Source: Flavimarina sp. Hel_I_48
GTDB lineage: Bacteria; Bacteroidota; Bacteroidia; Flavobacteriales; Flavobacteriaceae
Assembly (NCBI RefSeq): GCF_000733945.1
Contig: NZ_JPOL01000002.1
Location: forward strand, 72,001 to 136,000
Reading direction: 5' to 3'
Length of the DNA: 64,000 nt
Shown here: one piece after another, positions 8,125 through 16,054 of the stretch
Position numbering within the stretch: position 1 is the stretch's first letter
Layout: each line of letters starts with the position of its first letter
The notes under the pieces: model-generated
The model's database searches: none
The model's input: the letters and a program-made list of their open reading frames with translations, nothing else
What the model was told of the DNA's origin: nothing
Position numbers and translations under genes: made by a program

Positions 8125-10596
8125 ATGCTCAAAAATCACCTGAAAATAGCCTGGAGAAACATCGCTAAATATAAAGCCAACAGCCTGATTAATATCCTGG
8201 GACTGGCCGCGGGTCTTACTTGTGTGATTCTGGTTGCGCTTTATATTCAGGAGGAATTGAAGTATGACCAGTTTTTTGACGATGCCCAATCGGTTTACCG
8301 GGTCAATATTGACAGCAAGATGGGCGACAATAGTTTTTATGCCGGCTACACTCCGCCACCGGCTGGAAAAACACTGGTTGAAAATTTTCCGGAGATTATA
8401 AGCTATACGCGTATTTACCGGCCGGGAACAGATGTTCTGGAATATCAAAACGGGACTGAAAAAAAGTTCTTTAATGAAACAGATATCTATGCTGTAGATG
8501 CCAATTTTCTGGAAGTTTTGACCTATCCGCTCGCGAAGGGCAATCCTAAAACCTGCCTGCTGGAAAAAAACAGTGTGGTTATTACCCCGGCTATTGCCAA
8601 AAAATATTTCGGCGATGCAGATCCTATGGGGAAAACCCTAATTTACGGAACCGATAAAACACCGCTGCGCGTTACCGGAGTTTTGGCCGATATGAACAAC
8701 GTTCCCGCTTCGGTCACTTTTGATATGCTTACTCCCATAAAAAATTATGCTGATGTGACCTACTTTGACTGGAGTTGGGTTTGGCTTAATGTCGCTACCT
8801 ATGTAAAAGTGAGCAAAACTGCCGCGCAAAACCCTAACCTGGTCACCAATCTGGAAGCCAAATTTCCTGAAATGTTGCGGGTACAGGCAGCGCCCGCTTT
8901 TGACCGTATCGGCCAGCCGCTGGATGAATTTCTTAAAAAAGGCAACAAATGGGATTTAAAACTTCAGCCGCTGCTGGATGTTCATTTGCATTCCGGTGAG
9001 ATCATCTCATCCATAACAGATCAGGGCGACATTAAAAACCTGTACATTTTTGGTATTATCGCCGTTTTTATTATCGTGCTTGCCTGCGTTAATTTTATGA
9101 ATCTGGCCACGGCACAATCGGTAAAACGCAGTAAAGAGATTGGGATTAGAAAAGTGCTGGGTTCCAAACGCTCACAGCTCATCCGGCAATTTCTTTCCGA
9201 AGCTGTTCTTTATACTTTTATCGCTACGCTGGTGGCTGTCTTTTTGGCTGCGTTGTTGCTTCCGTTTTTTAATGAACTTGCAGGGAAAAACATTCCCATA
9301 GCAGCGGTTTTTAGCCTCAATATGCTGATTTTGATAGTGGCTTTAAGTGTGATCACTGCACTTTTAGCCGGTGTTTATCCAGCTTTCTATCTTACTTCAT
9401 TTTCCCCTGTAAAAGTGCTTAAAGGCGGCAGCTCAAAGATTCTTAAAAGCAGATTTATACGCAATGAACTGGTGGTTTTTCAATTTGTAATCGCCATTGC
9501 CCTCATCATTTGCACCCTGGTGGTTTACCAGCAGATACAATTTACGAGCAATCATGATTTGGGTTATGACAGGGAAAATGTGCTTATTCTGAACAATGCC
9601 GGTAAACTGGGGGTAAGTGAAGAAACCTTTAGGCAGGAACTGGCCGCGATGCCCCAAATAAAAAGCGCTACCATTTCTAGCGACATGCTCACGAAATCCT
9701 CCTTTGGTGACTTTTATGTTCCGCAGAATAGTAATCCGGAAGAATCTGTGGCTAAAGATATTGCCCTGAATTCTTATTTAGTCGACGATCATTTTATAGA
9801 AACTCTGGGATTAAAATTGACAGAAGGACGCGCATTTGATCCAGAATTTAATGATTCTCTTTCTGTGATTTTAAACGAAACCGCTGCGAAACAAATAGGA
9901 TGGAAAAATGCACTGGGCCAGTATATTGAATATCCGGGCGGCGAATACCAGAAATTTAAAGTTATAGGCGTACTGGAAGATTATAATATTGAATCGCTGC
10001 ACAGTTCCATCGCGCCTTTTGCCCTATTCTCGCAGACTTCAAAAAGCTATGAAACCGGCATTTCCTATATCACGCTCAAGTTGGCCGCCGGAAACCCGGA
10101 ACAGACCATCAGCAGCATACGACAAAAGTGGCAGGATTATCTCCCCGATGTTCCTTTTGAATATTCCTTTCTCGATGAAGCCTTGAATTCAGCCTACGCA
10201 TCTGACCAAAAAACAGCTGGACTTTTCGGGGTTTTTACTTCGCTTTCCATTTTCGTTGCCTGTCTGGGTCTGTTCGGTTTGGTTGCTTTTAGCGCGCAGC
10301 AGCGCAGTAAGGAAATAGGCATCCGCAAGATTTTGGGTTCCAGCGTTACAAATATTGTAAAACTCCTTTCAGCAGAATTTGTAAAAGCCGTAGTTATCGC
10401 CCTGTTGATCGCCTCGCCCATTGCCTGGTATTTTATGCACAACTGGCTGCAGGATTTTGCGTATCGTATTAACATCTCCTGGTGGGTGTTTATAGTCGCA
10501 GGATTGGCAACTCTTTTTATTGCCCTGCTCACCGTAAGCTTCCAGGCCATTAAAGCTGCGCTCGCAAATCCCGTAAAAAGTCTAAAAACGGAGTAA
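8125..10596 (+). CDS. MacB/FtsX-family permease, copy 3
   Basis: This is an 823-residue permease, one of the two longest intact open frames in the array, starting MLKNHLKIAWRNIAKYKANS. Helix 1 is at about 21-43. The first periplasmic domain (about 50-300) contains an extra stretch compared with copy 1. The first FtsX block starts near 305 (IFGIIAVFIIVLACVNFMNL), and the second starts near 695 with the canonical KEIGIRKILG. It is the first gene after repeat R1 and has its own sigma-54-like box, so it could be transcribed separately from copies 1 and 2. Its last ~65 nt (from CACCGTAAGCTTCCAGG) are nearly identical to the ends of copies 4 and 5, unlike the bodies of these genes. Confidence 0.92.
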   Translation: MLKNHLKIAWRNIAKYKANSLINILGLAAGLTCVILVALYIQEELKYDQFFDDAQSVYRVNIDSKMGDNSFYAGYTPPPAGKTLVENFPEIISYTRIYRPGTDVLEYQNGTEKKFFNETDIYAVDANFLEVLTYPLAKGNPKTCLLEKNSVVITPAIAKKYFGDADPMGKTLIYGTDKTPLRVTGVLADMNNVPASVTFDMLTPIKNYADVTYFDWSWVWLNVATYVKVSKTAAQNPNLVTNLEAKFPEMLRVQAAPAFDRIGQPLDEFLKKGNKWDLKLQPLLDVHLHSGEIISSITDQGDIKNLYIFGIIAVFIIVLACVNFMNLATAQSVKRSKEIGIRKVLGSKRSQLIRQFLSEAVLYTFIATLVAVFLAALLLPFFNELAGKNIPIAAVFSLNMLILIVALSVITALLAGVYPAFYLTSFSPVKVLKGGSSKILKSRFIRNELVVFQFVIAIALIICTLVVYQQIQFTSNHDLGYDRENVLILNNAGKLGVSEETFRQELAAMPQIKSATISSDMLTKSSFGDFYVPQNSNPEESVAKDIALNSYLVDDHFIETLGLKLTEGRAFDPEFNDSLSVILNETAAKQIGWKNALGQYIEYPGGEYQKFKVIGVLEDYNIESLHSSIAPFALFSQTSKSYETGISYITLKLAAGNPEQTISSIRQKWQDYLPDVPFEYSFLDEALNSAYASDQKTAGLFGVFTSLSIFVACLGLFGLVAFSAQQRSKEIGIRKILGSSVTNIVKLLSAEFVKAVVIALLIASPIAWYFMHNWLQDFAYRINISWWVFIVAGLATLFIALLTVSFQAIKAALANPVKSLKTE

Positions 10597-10773
10597 ATCC
10601 CCCTAACCCCAAAGGGGGAATTTCTACAATTACGATCTATTGTAGGCCTCCTTATCCGTCTTGTCTAAAAACATGAAATATTGGTCTAAAAGGGTCAAAA
10701 TTGATCAAAAAGCAGCATTAAATTGAATAAAATCTGTATCAAAATCGAGCATCAACTGTATTAAAACCGAACA
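10593..10773 (+). repeat. Intergenic repeat R2 (~180 bp)
   Basis: This second copy of the spacer repeat follows the stop of permease copy 3. The core at 10680-10760 is identical to those of R1 and R3. The first part differs by forming a small hairpin (CCCCCT and AGGGGG around 10599-10619), a motif commonly seen after genes in flavobacteria. Confidence 0.92.
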
Positions 10774-10826
10774 CTTATTGCTATTTAAAAATTATTAACT
10801 TTCTCTTTATTAGATAATTAACTATT

Positions 10827-10842
10827 TGGCATTATTATACCT
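10827..10842 (+). promoter_or_regulatory. Sigma-54-like promoter box upstream of permease copy 4
   Basis: The box TGGCATTATTATACCT keeps the -24 element and the -12 C at the expected spacing. It lies 36 nt before the ATG at 10879 and 66 nt after the repeat core. Confidence 0.45.
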
Positions 10843-10878
10843 TCTTATCTATAGCGTTCAACATATAAAACAACCACA

Positions 10879-13248
10879 ATGCTCAAAAGTCATTTTAAAA
10901 TTGCCTGGCGGAATTTAAAAAAGGATAAATTCTACAACTTAATTAGCCTTTCTGGGCTTACGATTGGGCTTACGATTGCACTATTCATTATTATCTGGAT
11001 GCAGTCTGAACTGAGCTACAATTCTTTTAAGGGCAACAGCGATAAGCTCTTTCGTGTATCAAGCAATATTCAAAGTGGCGATGGGAGGGAAACATGGGGA
11101 TCTTCTACGGGACCGGTCGCAGCCTATGCAAAATCAGATATCCCAGAGGTAAAACATGCGGTACGGGTTAAGGAAAATTGGGATTATAGACTGTACAGTG
11201 TAGGTAAAAATGATTTTGAGATCAATGGGGCTTATGTGGATATTGAATTCTTCGATGTGTTTCAGCGGAAGGTCCTGGCCGGGGTTCCACAGCAATTTCT
11301 GACTGATAAAAAAGCGGTGGTGCTCACCGCTTCTACAGCTCAGAAACTTTTTGGAACCGTTGAAGCTGTAGGAAAAACCATTGTAGCAGATCATCAGGAC
11401 CTTTTTACGGTTATGGGCGTGGTTGAAGATGTTCCAGAGAACTCCAGCGTGGCTTACGAAATGTTTTTTTCGTTAGAAGTTTTAAAAGAAGAGTATGCTA
11501 ATAACCCTTATTGGAAGTCTATGGATTCTGATTGGGGCAACTTCAAGTTCGTTACCTATTTAGAATTAAAAAATGCGGCAGATGTTTCAAAAGTAAGTCA
11601 GAAAATGACCGCTATTCAGCAGAAAAATGATCCTAATGCCGAATTGTTTAAGTCTGACGAAGCTTATTATTTACAACCTATAAGCGATATGAATCTATAT
11701 AGTGCCGGAGGTGAGCCTCAGGGTATCAATACTGTGAAGATTTTTGGCATAGTCCTGTTTTTGATATTAGCCATTGCCTGCATTAATTATGTCAACTTAT
11801 CCACTGCCAGAGCATTTCAACGGGCAAAAGAAGTAAGCATCCGTAAAATTATTGGTGCAGATAAAAAAAGCCTATTTGCACAGTTTATTGTAGAATCAGC
11901 ACTCTTTTTTAGCGCTGCTACCCTTCTGGCCGCTGGACTTGTTTATTTATTGGTGCCGGTATTTAGGGAAATTTCAGGTAAACAACTCGTGATAGATTTT
12001 TTTCAGGGTCAAGTGTTACTTTTGATTCTAGCGGTATTTATAGTAGTTCTAGTGGTTTCTTCCATTTATCCGGCGGTGATGCTTAGTTCGTTCAAACCAT
12101 TGCTCGCAATAAAAGGTGGGGCAGTTGGTTTAAGCAAGGGAACATTCAGGAAAATCCTTGTAACCATACAATTTGTATTTTCTGTTGTATTGATAATAGG
12201 AACCCTTGTGATCTCACGCCAACTCGAATTTTTAACTTCTAAAAATCCAGGTTATGACCGTAGCCAGGTTCTTAATTTCTGGATGAGCGATGAAATGAAT
12301 GAACATGCGGCAACAGTAAAAAATAGGCTTGAAAATCTTCCTGGAGTTAGCGGCGTCTCATTTGCCTCAAACTCAATCATCAACAATGGAAATACCACCG
12401 GTGATGTTTCCTGGGACTCGAGCATGCTTAAAAACGGCCTTATTGTTACCCCCATGGCAATTGATGAAAATTTTATTCCACTTTTAAAAATGAACCTAAC
12501 GGCAGGTGAAAATTTTAAAGGGATCAGCACAGACTCTACCCATTTTATTCTGAATGAAACTGCTGTAAAACTTAGCGGTATTACAGATCCTATTGGGAAG
12601 AACTTTAAACTTTTTGAACGCGAGGGAACCATTGTAGGTGTAGTACAAGATTACAATTTTCAATCACTCAAAAACACTATTGGCCCGGCAGTGATGTATT
12701 ACGAGCCTGAAACCTACCGCGTGTATCTTAAAACATCTGGTGATAACACAGCCGCTACCATTGCTGCTGTAGAAGAAATATGGAACGAATATACGCCTGA
12801 ATTCCCCCTGGATTATTCATTTCTGGATGCTTCTTATGAAAATATGTACCGCGAAGATCAACGTACAGGAAAACTGTTCTACATTTTTGCGGTCATTGCC
12901 ATTTTTGTCTCCTGTCTGGGACTGTTCGGTTTGATCACTTATGCCGCCCAACTCAAAAAAAAGGAAATAGGCATCCGGAAAGTGCTCGGCGCTTCGGTTT
13001 TTCAGGTAATTAAACTGCTATCGCGTGATTTTCTCATTTTGGTAATACTTTCCGCAGTGATCGCCATCCCGCTCGCATGGTATTTTATGCAGCTCTGGTT
13101 ACAGAATTTTGAGTACCGAACGCCAATGAGTTGGTGGATTTTTGCACTTGCCGGCGGGATTACGCTAGGGATTGCCCTGCTCACCGTAAGCTTCCAGGCT
13201 TTTAAAGCTGCGCTCGCAAATCCCGTAAAAAGTCTAAAAACAGAATAA
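10879..13248 (+). CDS. MacB/FtsX-family permease, copy 4
   Basis: This 789-residue permease starts MLKSHFKIAWRNLKKDKFYN. Helix 1 (about 21-42) is followed by a periplasmic domain with a comparatively short hydrophilic loop. The first FtsX block reads IACINYVNLSTARAFQRAKE and the second KKKEIGIRKVLGASVFQVI. The body is clearly diverged from copies 3 and 5, whereas the 3' end and the following spacer are nearly identical to those after copy 3. That indicates exchange between copies. Two repeats flank the gene, so recombination between R2 and R3 would delete it precisely. Confidence 0.92.
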   Translation: MLKSHFKIAWRNLKKDKFYNLISLSGLTIGLTIALFIIIWMQSELSYNSFKGNSDKLFRVSSNIQSGDGRETWGSSTGPVAAYAKSDIPEVKHAVRVKENWDYRLYSVGKNDFEINGAYVDIEFFDVFQRKVLAGVPQQFLTDKKAVVLTASTAQKLFGTVEAVGKTIVADHQDLFTVMGVVEDVPENSSVAYEMFFSLEVLKEEYANNPYWKSMDSDWGNFKFVTYLELKNAADVSKVSQKMTAIQQKNDPNAELFKSDEAYYLQPISDMNLYSAGGEPQGINTVKIFGIVLFLILAIACINYVNLSTARAFQRAKEVSIRKIIGADKKSLFAQFIVESALFFSAATLLAAGLVYLLVPVFREISGKQLVIDFFQGQVLLLILAVFIVVLVVSSIYPAVMLSSFKPLLAIKGGAVGLSKGTFRKILVTIQFVFSVVLIIGTLVISRQLEFLTSKNPGYDRSQVLNFWMSDEMNEHAATVKNRLENLPGVSGVSFASNSIINNGNTTGDVSWDSSMLKNGLIVTPMAIDENFIPLLKMNLTAGENFKGISTDSTHFILNETAVKLSGITDPIGKNFKLFEREGTIVGVVQDYNFQSLKNTIGPAVMYYEPETYRVYLKTSGDNTAATIAAVEEIWNEYTPEFPLDYSFLDASYENMYREDQRTGKLFYIFAVIAIFVSCLGLFGLITYAAQLKKKEIGIRKVLGASVFQVIKLLSRDFLILVILSAVIAIPLAWYFMQLWLQNFEYRTPMSWWIFALAGGITLGIALLTVSFQAFKAALANPVKSLKTE

Positions 13249-13427
13249 ATCCCTAAACCCCCATAAAGGGAATTACTATCAAGTACGATCTATTGTGGGC
13301 CTCCTTATTGGTTGTCTATAAAAAACGTGAATTATTGGTCTAAAAGGGTCAAAATTGATCAAAAAGCAGCATTAAATTGAATAAAATCTGTATCAAAATC
13401 GAGCATCAACTGTATTAAAACCGAACA
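13244..13427 (+). repeat. Intergenic repeat R3 (~180 bp)
   Basis: This third copy follows the stop of permease copy 4 and is closest to R1 over its first half (both read AACCCCCATAAAGGGAATTA). The identical core is at 13334-13414. The sequence diverges from the other copies right after the core, until the sigma-54-like box. Confidence 0.92.
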
Positions 13428-13480
13428 CTGTAATAATTAAATAAAATCATAAATCATTATTTATCAGTTATTTAAATACT

Positions 13481-13496
13481 TGGCATTATTATCTCT
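13481..13496 (+). promoter_or_regulatory. Sigma-54-like promoter box upstream of permease copy 5
   Basis: The box TGGCATTATTATCTCT is identical to the one at 8028. It lies 104 nt before the ATG at 13601 and 67 nt after the R3 core, nearly the same core-to-box distance as in R1 and R2. Confidence 0.5.
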
Positions 13497-13600
13497 TAAC
13501 TGCTTATAGCTGTTTATATCTTTTAAAATCCATTTGTTAAACATAATTCAGCATAAAGTCGAATTATAAAATTTGACATATTTCTTAAGAACTACACTAA

Positions 13601-16000
13601 ATGTTGAAAAACTACCTAAAAATCGCCTGGCGGAATTTGATTAAAAACAAAGTTTATTCATTTATAAACATCTTCGGGTTAGCGCTTGGCCTTGCAGTGA
13701 CTATTATTATTGGGTTGTGGATTGCGGATGAATTTGAATATAACAATCATTTTGAAAGCAAAAAACAGATTGCTCAGATAATGCAAAAGCAAACAATCAA
13801 TGATGATATTGAAACAAGTGAAGGACTTCCTTTAGCATTGGAATTTCAACTGCGCGAGAATTTTAAAGATGTGTTTGATTATGTGGTAATGTCATCAAGA
13901 ATCGATACTCGTTATCTCACAGTAAAAGATAAAGTTATATCCAGCAATGGGCGTTTTATGCAAAGTGATGCCCCAAACTTGTTGGAATTGAAAATGCTTG
14001 AGGGCAGTTTAAATGGTCTAAAGGAGAAAAACTCTATTCTTTTATCTCAAACAACGGCTAAAACACTTTTTGGAAATAAATCCCCATTGGGAGAAGCTAT
14101 TGTTTCAAACAATGAATTTACCATGATTGTAACGGGAGTTTATAAGGATATCCCTACTAACAACAGCTTCAGTGATATGGATTTTATAATGCCCTTTAAT
14201 CATTGGATGTCGTCTCATTGGGGATGGCTTGAAAATCAAAATTCTAATTGGGCTTATAATCCATTTTTTATTTACGTAAAACTGTCAAAAAACTCCAATT
14301 TGACTGCTGTAAATACACGAATTGAGAACGTGAAAAAAGATAACCGTCCCGGCGGGGATATGTTTAATTCGAAATTGTTTGTTTTCCCGATGAAAGATTG
14401 GTATTTGAATTCCAATTTTGAAGCCGGCGTACAAGTTGGTGGGCGCATTGAAAATGTTTGGCTGTTTGGCATCATTGGATTGTTTGTTTTAATTCTTGCT
14501 AGTATTAATTTTATGAACCTTAGTACGGCAAGATCGGAAAAACGTGCGCTCGAAGTGGGCATTAGGAAATCTATCGGCTCAACAAGAAAACAACTTATCC
14601 ACCAGTTTTTAAGCGAGTCATTCCTAGTTGTTTTATTAGCATTTATCATTGCTATTGGTATTGTATCAATTTCTCTTCCCGCATTCAATTCAATTGCATC
14701 CAAAGAGGTTAATTTTCCATATGCCAATCCAAAATTTTGGATTATTTCATTAAATTTTATTTTTCTTACCGCAATGTTATCAGGCAGTTATCCAGCATTA
14801 TATTTATCATCTTTTAAGCCTATTAAAGTATTGAAAGGGACATTTAAAATGGGCAACCTTGCAGTGATGTCAAGAAGGATTCTTGTAGTCACTCAATTTA
14901 CAGTATCCATTGCTTTAATTATCGGAACGCTTATCGTAATGAAACAAATTGATTATGGTAAACAAAGAAAGATGGGTTTTGATAGTTCTCAATTGATCCA
15001 AATTCCTACAAGTAGTCAGGATTTTACAAATAAGTATGAATTAATGCATGATCAGTTTTTAAATACTGACGCCGTAATTAAAATGGGCTGGGGAACCAGT
15101 CCTATTACAAATATTTGGAACTACCAGTCGGGATACGAATGGGAAGGAAAGCCTAAAGATTTCAAAGAAAATTTAGCTCAAATGGCGGTATCATACGATT
15201 ATATGGACGCAGTAGGAATGAAAATAGTACAAGGTCGATTTTTTTCCCGAGAGTTTGCTACAGATTCAAATGCTGTTATTTTAAACGAAACAGCTGTGAA
15301 ATATATGGGTATTGAAAACCCTATAGGTAAGTATATTAGCGCAAGTGACGCAAGTGCTAGTGAATTCTCAATGCAAATTGTGGGTGTTAGTTCAGATGTA
15401 ATAAACGAATCTGCCTATGAGGCAGTTTCACCGCAAATGTATCAATTTGGTCAAGGTAGCGGTGGTTTTTATTTTTTGAAACTTAATCCAGAGCAAAGTA
15501 TAAAGAGAAACTTAGAAACGATTGAAAAAGTGTTTAAAAATAATTTTCCTAATCTCCCTTTTAGCTATGATTTTGTAGACGAAGAATACGCACATAACTT
15601 CGCAGCCGAAGAGCGTATAGCGAGCCTTGCCAACATATTTACAATATTGGCCATATTCATAAGTTTCCTCGGTCTTTTCGGATTGGCTTCCTTCGTGGCG
15701 GAACAGCGCACAAAAGAAATTGGTGTTCGTAAAGTGCTTGGAGCCACTGTCGGAAACTTGTGGATATTATTATCAAAAGATTTTATTTTTTTGGTTTCGC
15801 TATCCTTTTTAATCGCAACACCTATCGCTTATTATTTTATGAGCAATTGGACTGAAAAATTCTTATATAAAACAGATATCTCAGCTACAATTTTTGTGAG
15901 TGCAGGTTTGGGCGTAATGTTGTTAGCCATTATCACCGTAAGCTTCCAGGCCATTAAAGCCGCACTCGCAAACCCGGTAAAAAGTCTAAGAACCGAATAA
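13601..16000 (+). CDS. MacB/FtsX-family permease, copy 5 (AT-rich body)
   Basis: This 799-residue permease starts MLKNYLKIAWRNLIKNKVYS. Helix 1 is at about 21-42, the first FtsX block starts near 290 (LASINFMNLSTARSEKRALE) and the second near 680 (FLGLFGLASFVAEQRTKEIG, VRKVLGATVG). By eye the body is clearly more AT-rich than copies 1, 3 and 4. The final ~70 nt return to the GC-richer sequence shared with copies 3 and 4. This fits an imported or separately evolving body joined to a shared 3' end (inference). Confidence 0.92.
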   Translation: MLKNYLKIAWRNLIKNKVYSFINIFGLALGLAVTIIIGLWIADEFEYNNHFESKKQIAQIMQKQTINDDIETSEGLPLALEFQLRENFKDVFDYVVMSSRIDTRYLTVKDKVISSNGRFMQSDAPNLLELKMLEGSLNGLKEKNSILLSQTTAKTLFGNKSPLGEAIVSNNEFTMIVTGVYKDIPTNNSFSDMDFIMPFNHWMSSHWGWLENQNSNWAYNPFFIYVKLSKNSNLTAVNTRIENVKKDNRPGGDMFNSKLFVFPMKDWYLNSNFEAGVQVGGRIENVWLFGIIGLFVLILASINFMNLSTARSEKRALEVGIRKSIGSTRKQLIHQFLSESFLVVLLAFIIAIGIVSISLPAFNSIASKEVNFPYANPKFWIISLNFIFLTAMLSGSYPALYLSSFKPIKVLKGTFKMGNLAVMSRRILVVTQFTVSIALIIGTLIVMKQIDYGKQRKMGFDSSQLIQIPTSSQDFTNKYELMHDQFLNTDAVIKMGWGTSPITNIWNYQSGYEWEGKPKDFKENLAQMAVSYDYMDAVGMKIVQGRFFSREFATDSNAVILNETAVKYMGIENPIGKYISASDASASEFSMQIVGVSSDVINESAYEAVSPQMYQFGQGSGGFYFLKLNPEQSIKRNLETIEKVFKNNFPNLPFSYDFVDEEYAHNFAAEERIASLANIFTILAIFISFLGLFGLASFVAEQRTKEIGVRKVLGATVGNLWILLSKDFIFLVSLSFLIATPIAYYFMSNWTEKFLYKTDISATIFVSAGLGVMLLAIITVSFQAIKAALANPVKSLRTE

Positions 16001-16054
16001 AAATTGGCTAAAACTTGCTATAAATTGGCCTATTTCAATCAAAAAACAATCAAA

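Noticed and set aside
7793..13427. Insertion sequences or MITEs as the origin of R1-R3
   Set aside because: I see no terminal inverted repeats, target duplications or transposase, and every copy starts exactly at a permease stop codon. A genome search could still change this view.
16004..16054. Upstream ATG extending permease copy 6 by 17 residues
   Set aside because: All paralogues begin at the MIKNHFKIAWRN position, and the extension has no counterpart.
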